Below, in pieces: positions 44,742 through 52,887 of a stretch of DNA of 64,000 bases. The position numbers were made by a program, and so were the translations under genes. Source of the DNA: Kribbella sp. NBC_01245 (GTDB lineage: Bacteria > Actinomycetota > Actinomycetes > Propionibacteriales > Kribbellaceae); NCBI RefSeq assembly GCF_036226525.1, contig NZ_CP108487.1, forward strand, positions 1,984,001 to 2,048,000. The letters are read 5' to 3'. The notes beneath the pieces were generated by a model that was not told where the DNA came from, made no database searches, and saw nothing but the letters and a program-made list of their open reading frames with translations. The stretch's first letter is position 1. Every line of letters starts with the position of its first letter.

Positions 44742-45695
44742 ATGCAATACAAGCTTCTGGGCCGGACCGGCTTGCGCGTTTCCGAGCTCTTCCTCGGCAT
44801 GATGCGGTTCGGCCACCAGACCGATCCCGCCGAGGCCCGCAAGATCGTTGACCTGTACGCCGAAGCGGGCGGCAATGTGCTCGATACGGCGGACTACTAC
44901 GACCTTGGTGGTAGCGAACTGGTGACGGGCCAGGCGATCGAGGGCCGGCGGGATCGGTTCGTGCTCGCCAGCAAGTACACCCTCAGCCGCGACGCGTCCG
45001 ACCCGAACGCCGCGGGCAATCACCGCAAGAACCTCACGCTCGCCCTCGAGCAAAGCCTGCAACGCCTCGGCACGGACTATCTCGACCTCTACTGGGTGCA
45101 CCTGTGGGACCGGCACACCCCGATCGAGGAGACGATGCGCGCGCTCGACGACGCCGTCCGGGCCGGCAAGGTGCTGTACGTCGGCATCTCCGACGCGCCC
45201 GCCTGGGTCGTTGCCCGAGGCAACACCTTGGCCGAATGGCGGGGCTGGACGCCGTTCGCCGGACTGCAGGTGCCGTACAGCCTGCTCAACCGCGACATCG
45301 AGCGCGAGCTGCTGCCAATGGCCGAGAGCCTCGGCCTATCCGTGGCCGCGTGGGCCACGTTGGCACACGGCAGTCTGGCGGGCCGGTCGGACGCGGCGCC
45401 GGACTCCCCCGAAGGCAAGGTCATCGAGGCCGTGCGGGAGGTCGCGGCCAAGGTCGGCGCCACCCCGTCCCAGGTAGCAATCGCGTGGACCATGGCCAAG
45501 TCGTCCAGCGTGCACCCGATCCTCGGCGCCACCCGAGTCGAGAGCCTGCGCGACAACCTCGGCGCCCTCGACGTACAACTGCCACCCGACGCCATCGCCC
45601 GCCTCGAAGCCGCCACCGGCTTCGTCCGCGGCTTCCCGTCCGACTTCATCGAAGGCGCCCTCCCCGAAGTCCTCGGCACCAGCCACCTCCCCTAA
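44742..45695 (+). CDS. aldo/keto reductase
   Basis: NADPH-dependent (beta/alpha)8 oxidoreductase of 317 residues. The catalytic tetrad is visible: Asp and Tyr in NVLDTADYYDLGGSE, Lys in VLASKYTLSRD, His in DLYWVHLWDRH. The NADPH-binding HPILGATRVESLRDNL lies near the C-terminus. The ATG with GAGG upstream is preferred over a GTG that overlaps the TetR stop. Probably repressed by the TetR protein upstream. Substrate unknown. Confidence 0.93.
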   Translation: MQYKLLGRTGLRVSELFLGMMRFGHQTDPAEARKIVDLYAEAGGNVLDTADYYDLGGSELVTGQAIEGRRDRFVLASKYTLSRDASDPNAAGNHRKNLTLALEQSLQRLGTDYLDLYWVHLWDRHTPIEETMRALDDAVRAGKVLYVGISDAPAWVVARGNTLAEWRGWTPFAGLQVPYSLLNRDIERELLPMAESLGLSVAAWATLAHGSLAGRSDAAPDSPEGKVIEAVREVAAKVGATPSQVAIAWTMAKSSSVHPILGATRVESLRDNLGALDVQLPPDAIARLEAATGFVRGFPSDFIEGALPEVLGTSHLP

Positions 45696-45720
45696 CGCCC
45701 TCCCCCGCTTCCTCCCCCAC

Positions 45721-45772
45721 TCATCGGGCCCTTGTGACCCGGCGTGTCGCCCTTCATCGGTCCCTTGTGACC
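45721..45772 (+). repeat. paired TCATCGGTCCCTTGTGACC direct repeats
   Basis: Two copies, at 45721 and 45754, 33 bases apart with GGCGTGTCGCC between. The pair equals the outer modules around 21.1 kb and the pair at 12.85 kb in sequence and spacing. It lies between co-directional genes; no inverted partner is seen here. Confidence 0.85.
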
Positions 45773-45839
45773 AAATATCCGGTTGAGCTGACGTGGTCCC
45801 GCCGCCAGGCTGAGCCGTCACCTTCGATGAGGAGTGCGG

Positions 45840-46706
45840 ATGCGAAGCCGGCCGGGCACGACCGTCGCCGACCTGCGGGCGATGCAGGAAATGACCCAAC
45901 GCCTGTGGTCGCTGGAATCGCGCTGGCATATCGGCGATCTCGCCTGGCAGCGGAATGCCGTCCCCGACACCGGCTCGACCGCGCTCTGGGAAGACGACGG
46001 CAACGTGGTGGCGTGGGGTTGGTCCGAACTCCCCGCCCACCTCTCACTGGTCGTCGACCCCGGCCGACCGGACCTGGCGGCGGAGGTCCTCGCCTGGTTC
46101 GAGTCGACGACGTCGGCACGCGAACTGAACTGCATGGTGTTGGAGCCTGAAGCGCATTTGACGTCCTCGCTGACCGACGCCGGTTATCAGGAAGACCAGG
46201 CTGCTCCCTTCTTCACCCATCACCATCGGCCGCTCGGCGAGCTCGAGATCCCGGCATTGCCCGCGGGGTTCACGCTTCGCCACGTTCGGCCCGACGAGGC
46301 TGTACGTCGTACCGCGGGTCATTTGGCGGCGTGGGCCGAATTCGGTTCGAACGTCTCGGTCGCCGGCTACCAGTCGGTGATGGATGCCTGGCCTTATCGC
46401 GTGGACCTCGACTGGGTGGTGGAGAAGGAGGACGGCGAGTTCGTCGCCACCTCGCTGGCCTGGTTCGACGAGCGGAACAAGGCCGGCCTGATCGAACCCG
46501 TCGGCTGCGCACCGGCCTACCGGCGGCAAGGGCTGGCCAGTGCGGTGAACCTCGCCGCCTTGACCGCGCTCCGCGAAGCCGGTGCCACCCAGGCCATCGT
46601 CTGCCCTCGCGGCGATGACGCCTACCCGGTCGCCGCAAAGCTCTACCAGAGCATCGGCTTCCGTCCCGGCCCCCGCACAGCCACCTACACAAAGCACCGC
46701 GCCTGA
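45840..46706 (+). CDS. GNAT acetyltransferase with two GNAT-like halves
   Basis: A 288-residue protein. The N-terminal half (TVADLRAMQEMTQRLW…LEPEAHLTSSLTDAGYQEDQ) looks like a degenerate GNAT domain. The C-terminal half has an intact acetyl-CoA loop (VGCAPAYRRQGLASAVNLAALTAL) and ends YQSIGFRPGPRTATY. Such tandem proteins include mycothiol synthase, but the acceptor here is unknown. GAGGAG sets the ATG; a GTG two codons earlier is less well spaced. Confidence 0.85.
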   Translation: MRSRPGTTVADLRAMQEMTQRLWSLESRWHIGDLAWQRNAVPDTGSTALWEDDGNVVAWGWSELPAHLSLVVDPGRPDLAAEVLAWFESTTSARELNCMVLEPEAHLTSSLTDAGYQEDQAAPFFTHHHRPLGELEIPALPAGFTLRHVRPDEAVRRTAGHLAAWAEFGSNVSVAGYQSVMDAWPYRVDLDWVVEKEDGEFVATSLAWFDERNKAGLIEPVGCAPAYRRQGLASAVNLAALTALREAGATQAIVCPRGDDAYPVAAKLYQSIGFRPGPRTATYTKHRA

Positions 46707-46738
46707 AACGGGCGAAGTGGTTGCGCCCGGCGGCCCGG

Positions 46739-47383
46739 TCAGCTCAGGCGGGCGGTTGCGAGGAGTGCGGGTGTTTCCTGGTCGGACCAAGTGCCAGTGA
46801 GGGTGTATTCACCACCGGCGTCCGCCTTCGGGTCGATCACCCGAAGGATCCTGAGCTCCCAGCCGGTTGCGCGGATGGTCGTCACCACGCCATCGGTCGT
46901 ACACGACAGGTCTGCGACTTTGTCGACGGTGTCGAGCTCCCGAGCGCTGTCGCCACTTCCGGTCACGTGAGCCGTCGACGTCCGGGATTCACGGCGTCCG
47001 TCAATCTCGAAGTACTCCTCGGCCTGCGCGCCGCCTGCCAGGATCGCGGCGGCCAGGGCATTCGCATAGACGGGATCCCCGCAAGCGTCATAGACCCAGC
47101 GTTTGCCCAGGACCGTGTGCTCCGTGGTGCCGATCAACCAGGGCTCACCGCCGGCCAGCGGCGCGGCGCGATAGGTCATCGGCACGTGCAGGATCTGGGC
47201 ACCATCGGCACGGACCAGATGGCTGTCGATGCCGACCTCACCAGCCGGATCGTCGAACCGATACGACCCCAACGGCTGCACCTCAGGCTGTCCCCCACCG
47301 GCGTACCAGGATTGGCTCGGAAGCCATCCACCGATCAGTTCCATCTTCGTCGGCCGAATCTGAGCCCGGTGAATCAGCGCCAT
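46739..47383 (-). CDS. maltokinase N-terminal cap-like domain protein
   Basis: A 214-residue protein that starts ALIHRAQIRPTKMELIGGWLP and continues LGSYRFDD…GIDSHLVRADGAQILHVPMTYR…GTTEHTVLGKRWVYDACGDPVY. This resembles the N-terminal cap of actinobacterial maltokinases and related free-standing proteins, without a kinase domain. Function unknown; a role in glucan metabolism is only suggested by the resemblance. It is convergent with the GNAT gene. Confidence 0.65.
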   Translation of the reverse strand: MALIHRAQIRPTKMELIGGWLPSQSWYAGGGQPEVQPLGSYRFDDPAGEVGIDSHLVRADGAQILHVPMTYRAAPLAGGEPWLIGTTEHTVLGKRWVYDACGDPVYANALAAAILAGGAQAEEYFEIDGRRESRTSTAHVTGSGDSARELDTVDKVADLSCTTDGVVTTIRATGWELRILRVIDPKADAGGEYTLTGTWSDQETPALLATARLS

Positions 47384-47435
47384 ACCCCGATCCTACGGTC
47401 TGGAATTGTCGGCGCCGGGGGTTAGCCTCCGGCGC

Positions 47436-47687
47436 ATGGGGATTGGTGTGCCGGAGAAGGTCGCTTGGGTGCTGGTCCGCGACGGCCAGGTGCTGGTGAC
47501 GCGGACCCACGGGCGCGAGCTCTTCTACTTCCCCGGCGGACATCGCGAGCCAGGCGAAAGTGATGCCGAGACCCTGGTCCGCGAGATCGACGAGAAGGCG
47601 TGGTTCCGCTCCGCCCAGCGCGATCGCGTCTCACTCGCGGACCAACTCGTCTTCGACACCCTCCACGCAGACGGCCGCCTCCCCTGA
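47436..47687 (+). CDS. shortened NUDIX protein with internal deletion
   Basis: An 83-residue protein. It begins as a normal NUDIX domain (VAWVLVRDGQVLVTRTHGRELFYFPGGHREPGESDAETLVREIDE), then passes directly to the C-terminal end of the same family (AWFRSAQRDRVSLADQLVFDTLHADGRLP). The usual 50–60 residues between, including the end of the Nudix box, are missing, yet the frame stays open. The repeated EIDE/EIEE-like coding at both borders could have mediated the deletion. Probably inactive as a hydrolase. Confidence 0.7.
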   Translation: MGIGVPEKVAWVLVRDGQVLVTRTHGRELFYFPGGHREPGESDAETLVREIDEKAWFRSAQRDRVSLADQLVFDTLHADGRLP

Positions 47688-47692
47688 CCGGG

Positions 47693-50350
47693 CTACTCGT
47701 ATTGGAGGGCTTCGAGGGGGTTGAGGCGGGCGGCTCGGCGGGCGGGCCAGATGGCGGCGAAGATGCCGACGACGACGGATACGACGGCAAAGATCACCAG
47801 TTGTCCGGTTGGGACGGTGAAGGTGATCTCGTCCAGGCGCGCGGCCAGGAGGGCGGCGAGGCCCAGGCCGAGAACGATGCCGATGGCGGCGCCGATCAGG
47901 GCGGTCATCACGCTTTCCTGGCGGATCATCCGCTTCACCTGGCCCCTGGTCAGGCCGATCGCGCGAAGCATGCCGAGTTCGCGGGTGCGTTCGAAGACGG
48001 TCAGCACGAGGGTGTTGACGATGCCGAACAGGCTCACCAGGACCGACAGCGCGAGCAGGACGTACAGGACGTTCAGGATCCCTTTCACGCTGTCGGTCTG
48101 CGCCTTCTTGAACTGGTCGCGGGTCAGCGCCTTGGCGTTCGGGAAGGTGGTGAGCGCCGCGCCGAGGGCGGCCGTGTTCTCGGGTGTGACGCCGCCGCGC
48201 ATGTTGACGAAGGTGTAGATGTTCTGCGGCTGCGGGCTGACACCGTCGAAGGTGGTGGTCGCCATCGTCGCGCTCCCGAACGGCGATCCACCCGCGGGCG
48301 GGCGGAAGATCCCGCGCACCCGGAGTCGCACCACTTCGCCGGTGACCAGTTCGAGCTCGAGCGGTGAGTCCAGCGAGAGCGAGTGCTCATCGGCGTACTC
48401 GGCGTTGATGATGGCGCCGTCCGGTTCCAGCTGACCGAGCGACTCCTGCGAGCCGGAACGCCAGTCGAACCTGAGCAACTCGGGAGCCGTCTTGTCGACG
48501 GCCGTGATCGAGATGGTCTTGTCGAAGGCACGGGCCTGGCCGCCGCGGACGCTGGTCAATTCCGCGATCGACGGCACTTTGGAAACAGCGGCGGCTACGG
48601 TCGGCGGCAATGGGCTGAAGTTGTTCTGCGCGGTGATCGCGTAGTCGGCACTGAAGATCCCGTCGACCGCCTCCTCGAAAGGCTTGATGATCCCGGCGCC
48701 CAACGTGGCGACCAACGTGACGAGTGCCAGCCCGATCATCAGGGCCGCCGCGGTCGACGCCGTACGGGCTGGGTCCCGGCGGCTGTTCTGGCCGCCGATC
48801 GCGACAGCGGGCCGGTCAGGGAGTACGCCGGGGAACGCGGCCGGCCGTCGGAAGAGGCGGCGGATCAGCCACAGCGGCAGCAAGAAGAACGGCCAGGCGA
48901 TCACCGTCAACACCACCACCGCCCAGCGGGCGACCGGATCCGCCACCGCGGCCAGTGGTCGCACGAGACGGGACGAGAACAAGGCGGTACCGATGAAGAG
49001 CAGCAGTACGCCGGCCCCGAGCAACGACAGCAACGTCCGCGTCGCCAGTCCGTCGACGAAGAGCCCGGCCAGGACGCAGGCAACGCCGGCCACTGCGAGT
49101 ACGGCGGCTCCGACCGGGCGATAGCGGTGCAGCCTGCCCGGCGCCAGTGTCGCGCCTTCGCGGACAGCGGCGATCGGCGGCACCCGGGTCGCCCGCCACG
49201 CCGGCCGCAGACTCGCCAGCACCGTGACCACCACCCCGACCAGGATCGCGACCACGATCGTCCGGGTCTGGAAGACGAGCCCGTTGTTCGGCATCGAGAG
49301 GCCGACCGAGTCGAACAGCTTGAACAGGCCGGTCGCGATCGCCAACCCGAAGAACAGCCCGGCGACCGACGAAACGAGGCCGGTCACGAAGGCTTCGAGC
49401 ACCACCGAGCCGAGGACCTGGCGACGGGACGCGCCCAGCGTTCGCAGGGTGGCGAACTCGCGGGTGCGCTGGGCGATCGTGATGGACAGCGAGTTCGCGA
49501 TCACGAACGAGCCGACGAAGAGCGCGATCCCGCCGAAGACCAGCAGGAACGTCTGCAGGAAGCCGATGAAGCTTGTGGTACCGGCGGAGTCCTGGGTGGC
49601 CTGCTCCTCGGCGGTCCTGACCTGGGTCGCCGACGGCAGGATCCGTTCCACGGCAGCGACCAACTGCTGACTGTCGACGCCTTGTTTGGCGGCGATGAGA
49701 ATCTGGTCCAGCTGTCCAGCCTTCTCGAACAACAGCTGTGCGGTGCCCAACTCGAAGCCCGCCAGCGTCGCACCGCCGATGGACGCGACCTCGCCGAACC
49801 GGACCAGCCCGGTGATCCGCATCTGCCGCGCGGCGCCGCGTGCCTGGATGCCGATCGTGTCACCTACGCCGAAACCCTGCTTCTGGGCCGTCGTGGTGTC
49901 GATGACCACCTCGTTCGCCACCGGCCAGACACCGCTGACCAGGGTGAGCGAGTTGAACTGCGGCTGGGCCGCATCGACGCTGAAGCCGAGGGTCGGCGGG
50001 CCCATGGTGGTGATCGCCTTACCGTCCCGGCCGATCATCTGCGCCGATCCGACGACCGAGCCACTGGCCGCGCCGACCTCCGGGAGCTCACGCACCTGCG
50101 GCAATAGGCCAGCCTGGAACGGCGGCGCGACGACGGTCCCGTCATCGGACGGCACGAAGGCGGTCTTGCCGGTGATCGTGACGTCGGTGTTCCGGTAGTT
50201 CTCGGCGAAGATCGAGTCGAACGCGCTCGAGATGGAGTCCGTCAGCACGTAGGTGCCGGAGATCAGGGACACACCGAGGACGACGCCGATCGCGGTCAGC
50301 GCCGTACGGAGTTTGCGGGCCAGCAGGCCCTTCAACGCGAACCGGATCAC
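47693..50350 (-). CDS. ABC transporter permease, FtsX/MacB type, fused double domain
   Basis: An 885-residue permease with two FtsX-like units. Each has an N-terminal helix, an extracytoplasmic MacB-like region and a three-helix core (TLRTLGASRRQVLGSVVLEA near 305–325; LGMLRAIGLTRGQVKRMIRQES near 800–822), with extra helices between. This is the common actinobacterial exporter form, working with the single ATPase encoded next to it. Substrates are typically lipids, peptides or drugs. The start overlaps the ATPase stop by ATGA. Confidence 0.92.
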   Translation of the reverse strand: MIRFALKGLLARKLRTALTAIGVVLGVSLISGTYVLTDSISSAFDSIFAENYRNTDVTITGKTAFVPSDDGTVVAPPFQAGLLPQVRELPEVGAASGSVVGSAQMIGRDGKAITTMGPPTLGFSVDAAQPQFNSLTLVSGVWPVANEVVIDTTTAQKQGFGVGDTIGIQARGAARQMRITGLVRFGEVASIGGATLAGFELGTAQLLFEKAGQLDQILIAAKQGVDSQQLVAAVERILPSATQVRTAEEQATQDSAGTTSFIGFLQTFLLVFGGIALFVGSFVIANSLSITIAQRTREFATLRTLGASRRQVLGSVVLEAFVTGLVSSVAGLFFGLAIATGLFKLFDSVGLSMPNNGLVFQTRTIVVAILVGVVVTVLASLRPAWRATRVPPIAAVREGATLAPGRLHRYRPVGAAVLAVAGVACVLAGLFVDGLATRTLLSLLGAGVLLLFIGTALFSSRLVRPLAAVADPVARWAVVVLTVIAWPFFLLPLWLIRRLFRRPAAFPGVLPDRPAVAIGGQNSRRDPARTASTAAALMIGLALVTLVATLGAGIIKPFEEAVDGIFSADYAITAQNNFSPLPPTVAAAVSKVPSIAELTSVRGGQARAFDKTISITAVDKTAPELLRFDWRSGSQESLGQLEPDGAIINAEYADEHSLSLDSPLELELVTGEVVRLRVRGIFRPPAGGSPFGSATMATTTFDGVSPQPQNIYTFVNMRGGVTPENTAALGAALTTFPNAKALTRDQFKKAQTDSVKGILNVLYVLLALSVLVSLFGIVNTLVLTVFERTRELGMLRAIGLTRGQVKRMIRQESVMTALIGAAIGIVLGLGLAALLAARLDEITFTVPTGQLVIFAVVSVVVGIFAAIWPARRAARLNPLEALQYE

Positions 50351-51093
50351 TGCAGGTCCAAAGTGTCGATGGTCCGCAGGATGTCGTGCTGGCTGGACTG
50401 GCCGGTCTCCTTCACGATCTGGCCGTCAGCCAGGTAGAGCACCCGATCCGCCATCGCGGCAGCCTTCGCGTCGTGCGTCACCATCACCGTGGTCTGGCCG
50501 TACTCGTCGACGGAGCCGCGCATCAGGTCGAGAATCTCGCCGCTGGTCCGGGAGTCCAGGTTGCCAGTCGGTTCGTCGGCGAACACCACCGTCGGCCGGG
50601 ACACCAACGCTCGCGCGATCGCGACGCGCTGCTGCTGGCCACCGGACAACTCGGCCGGCCGATGGTGCAGCCGATCAGCGAGTCCGACCCGCTCGATCAG
50701 TTCGGCGAAGAACTGCGAGTCGGGCTTCGCACCGGCGATCGTCAGCGGCATCAGGACGTTGTCGCGGGCGTTCAGCATCGGGAGCAGGTTGAAGAATTGG
50801 AAGATGAATCCGATGTGCTTGCGGCGCAGCTTGGTCAGCGCATCGTCGCCGAGCGTGGTGATCTCGGTACCGTCGATCCGCACCGAACCCGACGTCGGGC
50901 GGTCCAGTCCGGCCAGGATGTGCATCAACGTCGACTTGCCCGAGCCCGACGGGCCCATCACCGCTGTCAGTTGCCCAGACTCGATCTGTACGTCGACGCC
51001 GTGCAACGCGCGGACGGCGGTGTCACCCTCGCCATAGACGCGTACGACGCCCTCTGCGTGCACGACTCCGGCAGTCCCCTCCATGCCGACCAT
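50347..51093 (-). CDS. ABC transporter ATP-binding protein, LolD/MacB type
   Basis: A 248-residue ATPase. Walker A GPSGSGKST, Q-loop FQFFNLLPMLNARDNV, signature LSGGQQQRVAIARAL, Walker B VVFADEPTGNLD and the switch His in MVTHD are all intact. It drives the FtsX-type permease encoded immediately downstream. The ATG with GGGAGG is chosen; a later Met three codons in is also possible. Confidence 0.93.
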   Translation of the reverse strand: MVGMEGTAGVVHAEGVVRVYGEGDTAVRALHGVDVQIESGQLTAVMGPSGSGKSTLMHILAGLDRPTSGSVRIDGTEITTLGDDALTKLRRKHIGFIFQFFNLLPMLNARDNVLMPLTIAGAKPDSQFFAELIERVGLADRLHHRPAELSGGQQQRVAIARALVSRPTVVFADEPTGNLDSRTSGEILDLMRGSVDEYGQTTVMVTHDAKAAAMADRVLYLADGQIVKETGQSSQHDILRTIDTLDLQ

Positions 51094-51195
51094 CGCCCCT
51101 CCCGGCGGATCAGCGGCCCCCAGCCTTACGGTCACTCCTTCCCGAGAGTAGGTGCGTCAGCGCCAGTCGGCCAGCAGGTGGCGTCGTTCTTTGCG

Positions 51196-52301
51196 TCAGT
51201 CGCTGAGCGGCGCGGGAGCACCGCGTGACGGTCGGGCAGTAATCCGTCGGTTCTCGTTGTCGTGCACCCGTGGGTCGTAGTGGTCGACGAACACGGTGCA
51301 AACCAGATCCCGGCGACTGTGGACGCCAGTCTTCGCGAAGATGCTCTTGAGGTGCTGCTGCACCGTGACCGGGGCGATCACAAGATCGTCAGCGATCTGC
51401 GCGGTGGACCGACCCATGAGCACCAGCCTCGTGATCTCACGTTCTCGGTCGATGAGCCCGTAGGCCGCCATCAGCACGCTCGCGATCCGCGCCCGGGCAA
51501 CAGGTTCGATGATGACTGCCGCGCGGGGGCCCGCCGGCGTCGTGATCGACGTTCCATGGAGGACGAGCCACCTACCCGATTCGGTGCGGACCCGGGCCAG
51601 GGCCGGTCCGACCGGGCCAGTGGCCCGACTTGCGACCGACAAGAGCGCGGCCGGTGTGCCCTCGTGCTCTCCGCTCAACTCTTTCAGCCAGTGTTCTGCC
51701 TCTGGGGAGACGGATTCAACCGAGAGACCCTCGCCCATGACCACCAGGCCGGGCCCATCGGGTCAGTCGGGCTCAAGGGCTTCGCCCAGCAGCAGACCGC
51801 GGCGCACCCCTCCGCCAGGTGCGGGCTCACTGAGCACAGGAAGTCGAGCTCAACGGCGCTGAACGTGGCCTGGCCGGCACACCTGTTGAGGCGCAGGGAT
51901 CCCCAGGCCTCGCCGGTTCTTGCCCGCAGCGCCACGGCGACCTCTTGCTCGATGCTGTGCGGTCGCAGGTACTCACGGAAGACCGGGCTGCGTTCGGGGC
52001 TCCCGCCGGTCACTTGATGAAGCGTCTGGACACCCCGAGCGCTCGCGAGGACGTCGGCGGTCTTGTTCACGTCATCCGCGACGTACTCCCACTCGAGTTG
52101 ACCAGCAAGGTCGAAAAAGCACTCGCCGTCGAAGTGGACGCTGGTGATCAGGTGGGACGAGGGGTCGATGGTGTTCCAGAACGGTGGCGCGCCGCCGACC
52201 GGGACGGCGCGACTCACCGTGTCGCCCGCCGCCTCGAAGAACGCGTGGGTATCGAGCCCCGCGCGGGCGAGCTGGCGGATCCGGATGCTCGCCTCATCCA
52301 T
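51196..52301 (-). pseudogene. LuxR-family regulator, disrupted by frameshift and stop
   Basis: Two pieces of one regulator. The 5' part (MDEASIRIRQLARAGLDTHAFFEAAG…CSVSPHLAEG) is the sensor domain. The 3' part, in the other frame (GLLLGEALEPD…), ends in a LuxR helix-turn-helix (GLIDREREITRLVLMGRSTAQIADDLVIAPVTVQQHLKSIFAKTG). The frame is lost at a run of four identical bases (51807–51810; loss of one G on the coding strand explains it), and in the restored frame a TGA stands at 51763–51765. Reinitiation at 51744 could give only the DNA-binding half. Confidence 0.8.
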
Positions 52302-52452
52302 CGATAGCCGTGTCACCTGGCCTCCAGACCCCGAGACACGTTCAACGGTATCGACGCCGGCGCCGAGTTGCCAGGTTTCTGGAATGGACGAGCCCCCAAC
52401 TGCGGACCAGATTTGAGGACATCGATTCAGTTCGACCACGGGGAGACGACTC

Positions 52453-52875
52453 ATGACTGACGCAGATCTGGTTCGGAAGTACGTCGACATCTACAACTCC
52501 GGCGACGCCGCCGCCCTCGGGGTCTTCTACGCCGCCGACGTGGTCCTCGTGGATCCGATGTCCCCCGAGCCGATGAAGGGCCGGGAGACCGTGCTCGCGG
52601 TCGGCTCGGCGTTCCGGCGGGCGTTCCCCGACATGGTCTGGACCCTGACCGGGGATCCGGTCGTGGGAAGCGGAGCCATCGGCTGGGAGCTGCACGCCAC
52701 CGGCACCATGACAGGCCCAATGCCCGGGCCCGACGGTGAGATCCCCGCCACCGGCAAGACCTTCGCCGTGGACATGGGGATCTTCTGGACCCTCGGCACA
52801 GACGACCTGATCGTGGCGGAGCATGCGTACTTCGACTCGACCGGGATGTTGGCTCAGCTCGGCCTCACGGGCTGA
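52453..52875 (+). CDS. SnoaL-like (NTF2-fold) protein
   Basis: A 140-residue protein of the SnoaL-like polyketide cyclase/ester cyclase family. The pattern VRKYVDIYNSGDAAALGVFYAADVVLVDP…GRETVLAVGSAFRRAFPDMVW is typical. Such proteins range from cyclases to hydrolases and inactive binders; no polyketide genes are nearby. GGGAG precedes the ATG. It is divergent from the broken LuxR gene, which may once have controlled it. Confidence 0.82.
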   Translation: MTDADLVRKYVDIYNSGDAAALGVFYAADVVLVDPMSPEPMKGRETVLAVGSAFRRAFPDMVWTLTGDPVVGSGAIGWELHATGTMTGPMPGPDGEIPATGKTFAVDMGIFWTLGTDDLIVAEHAYFDSTGMLAQLGLTG

Positions 52876-52887
52876 CACCTCCACCGG

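Noticed and set aside
51196..51744. Independent small LuxR-type gene
   Set aside because: The sequence upstream in the same frame clearly continues the sensor domain (GLLLGEAL…), so this is the 3' half of a broken gene; reinitiation is possible but not supported by a ribosome site.
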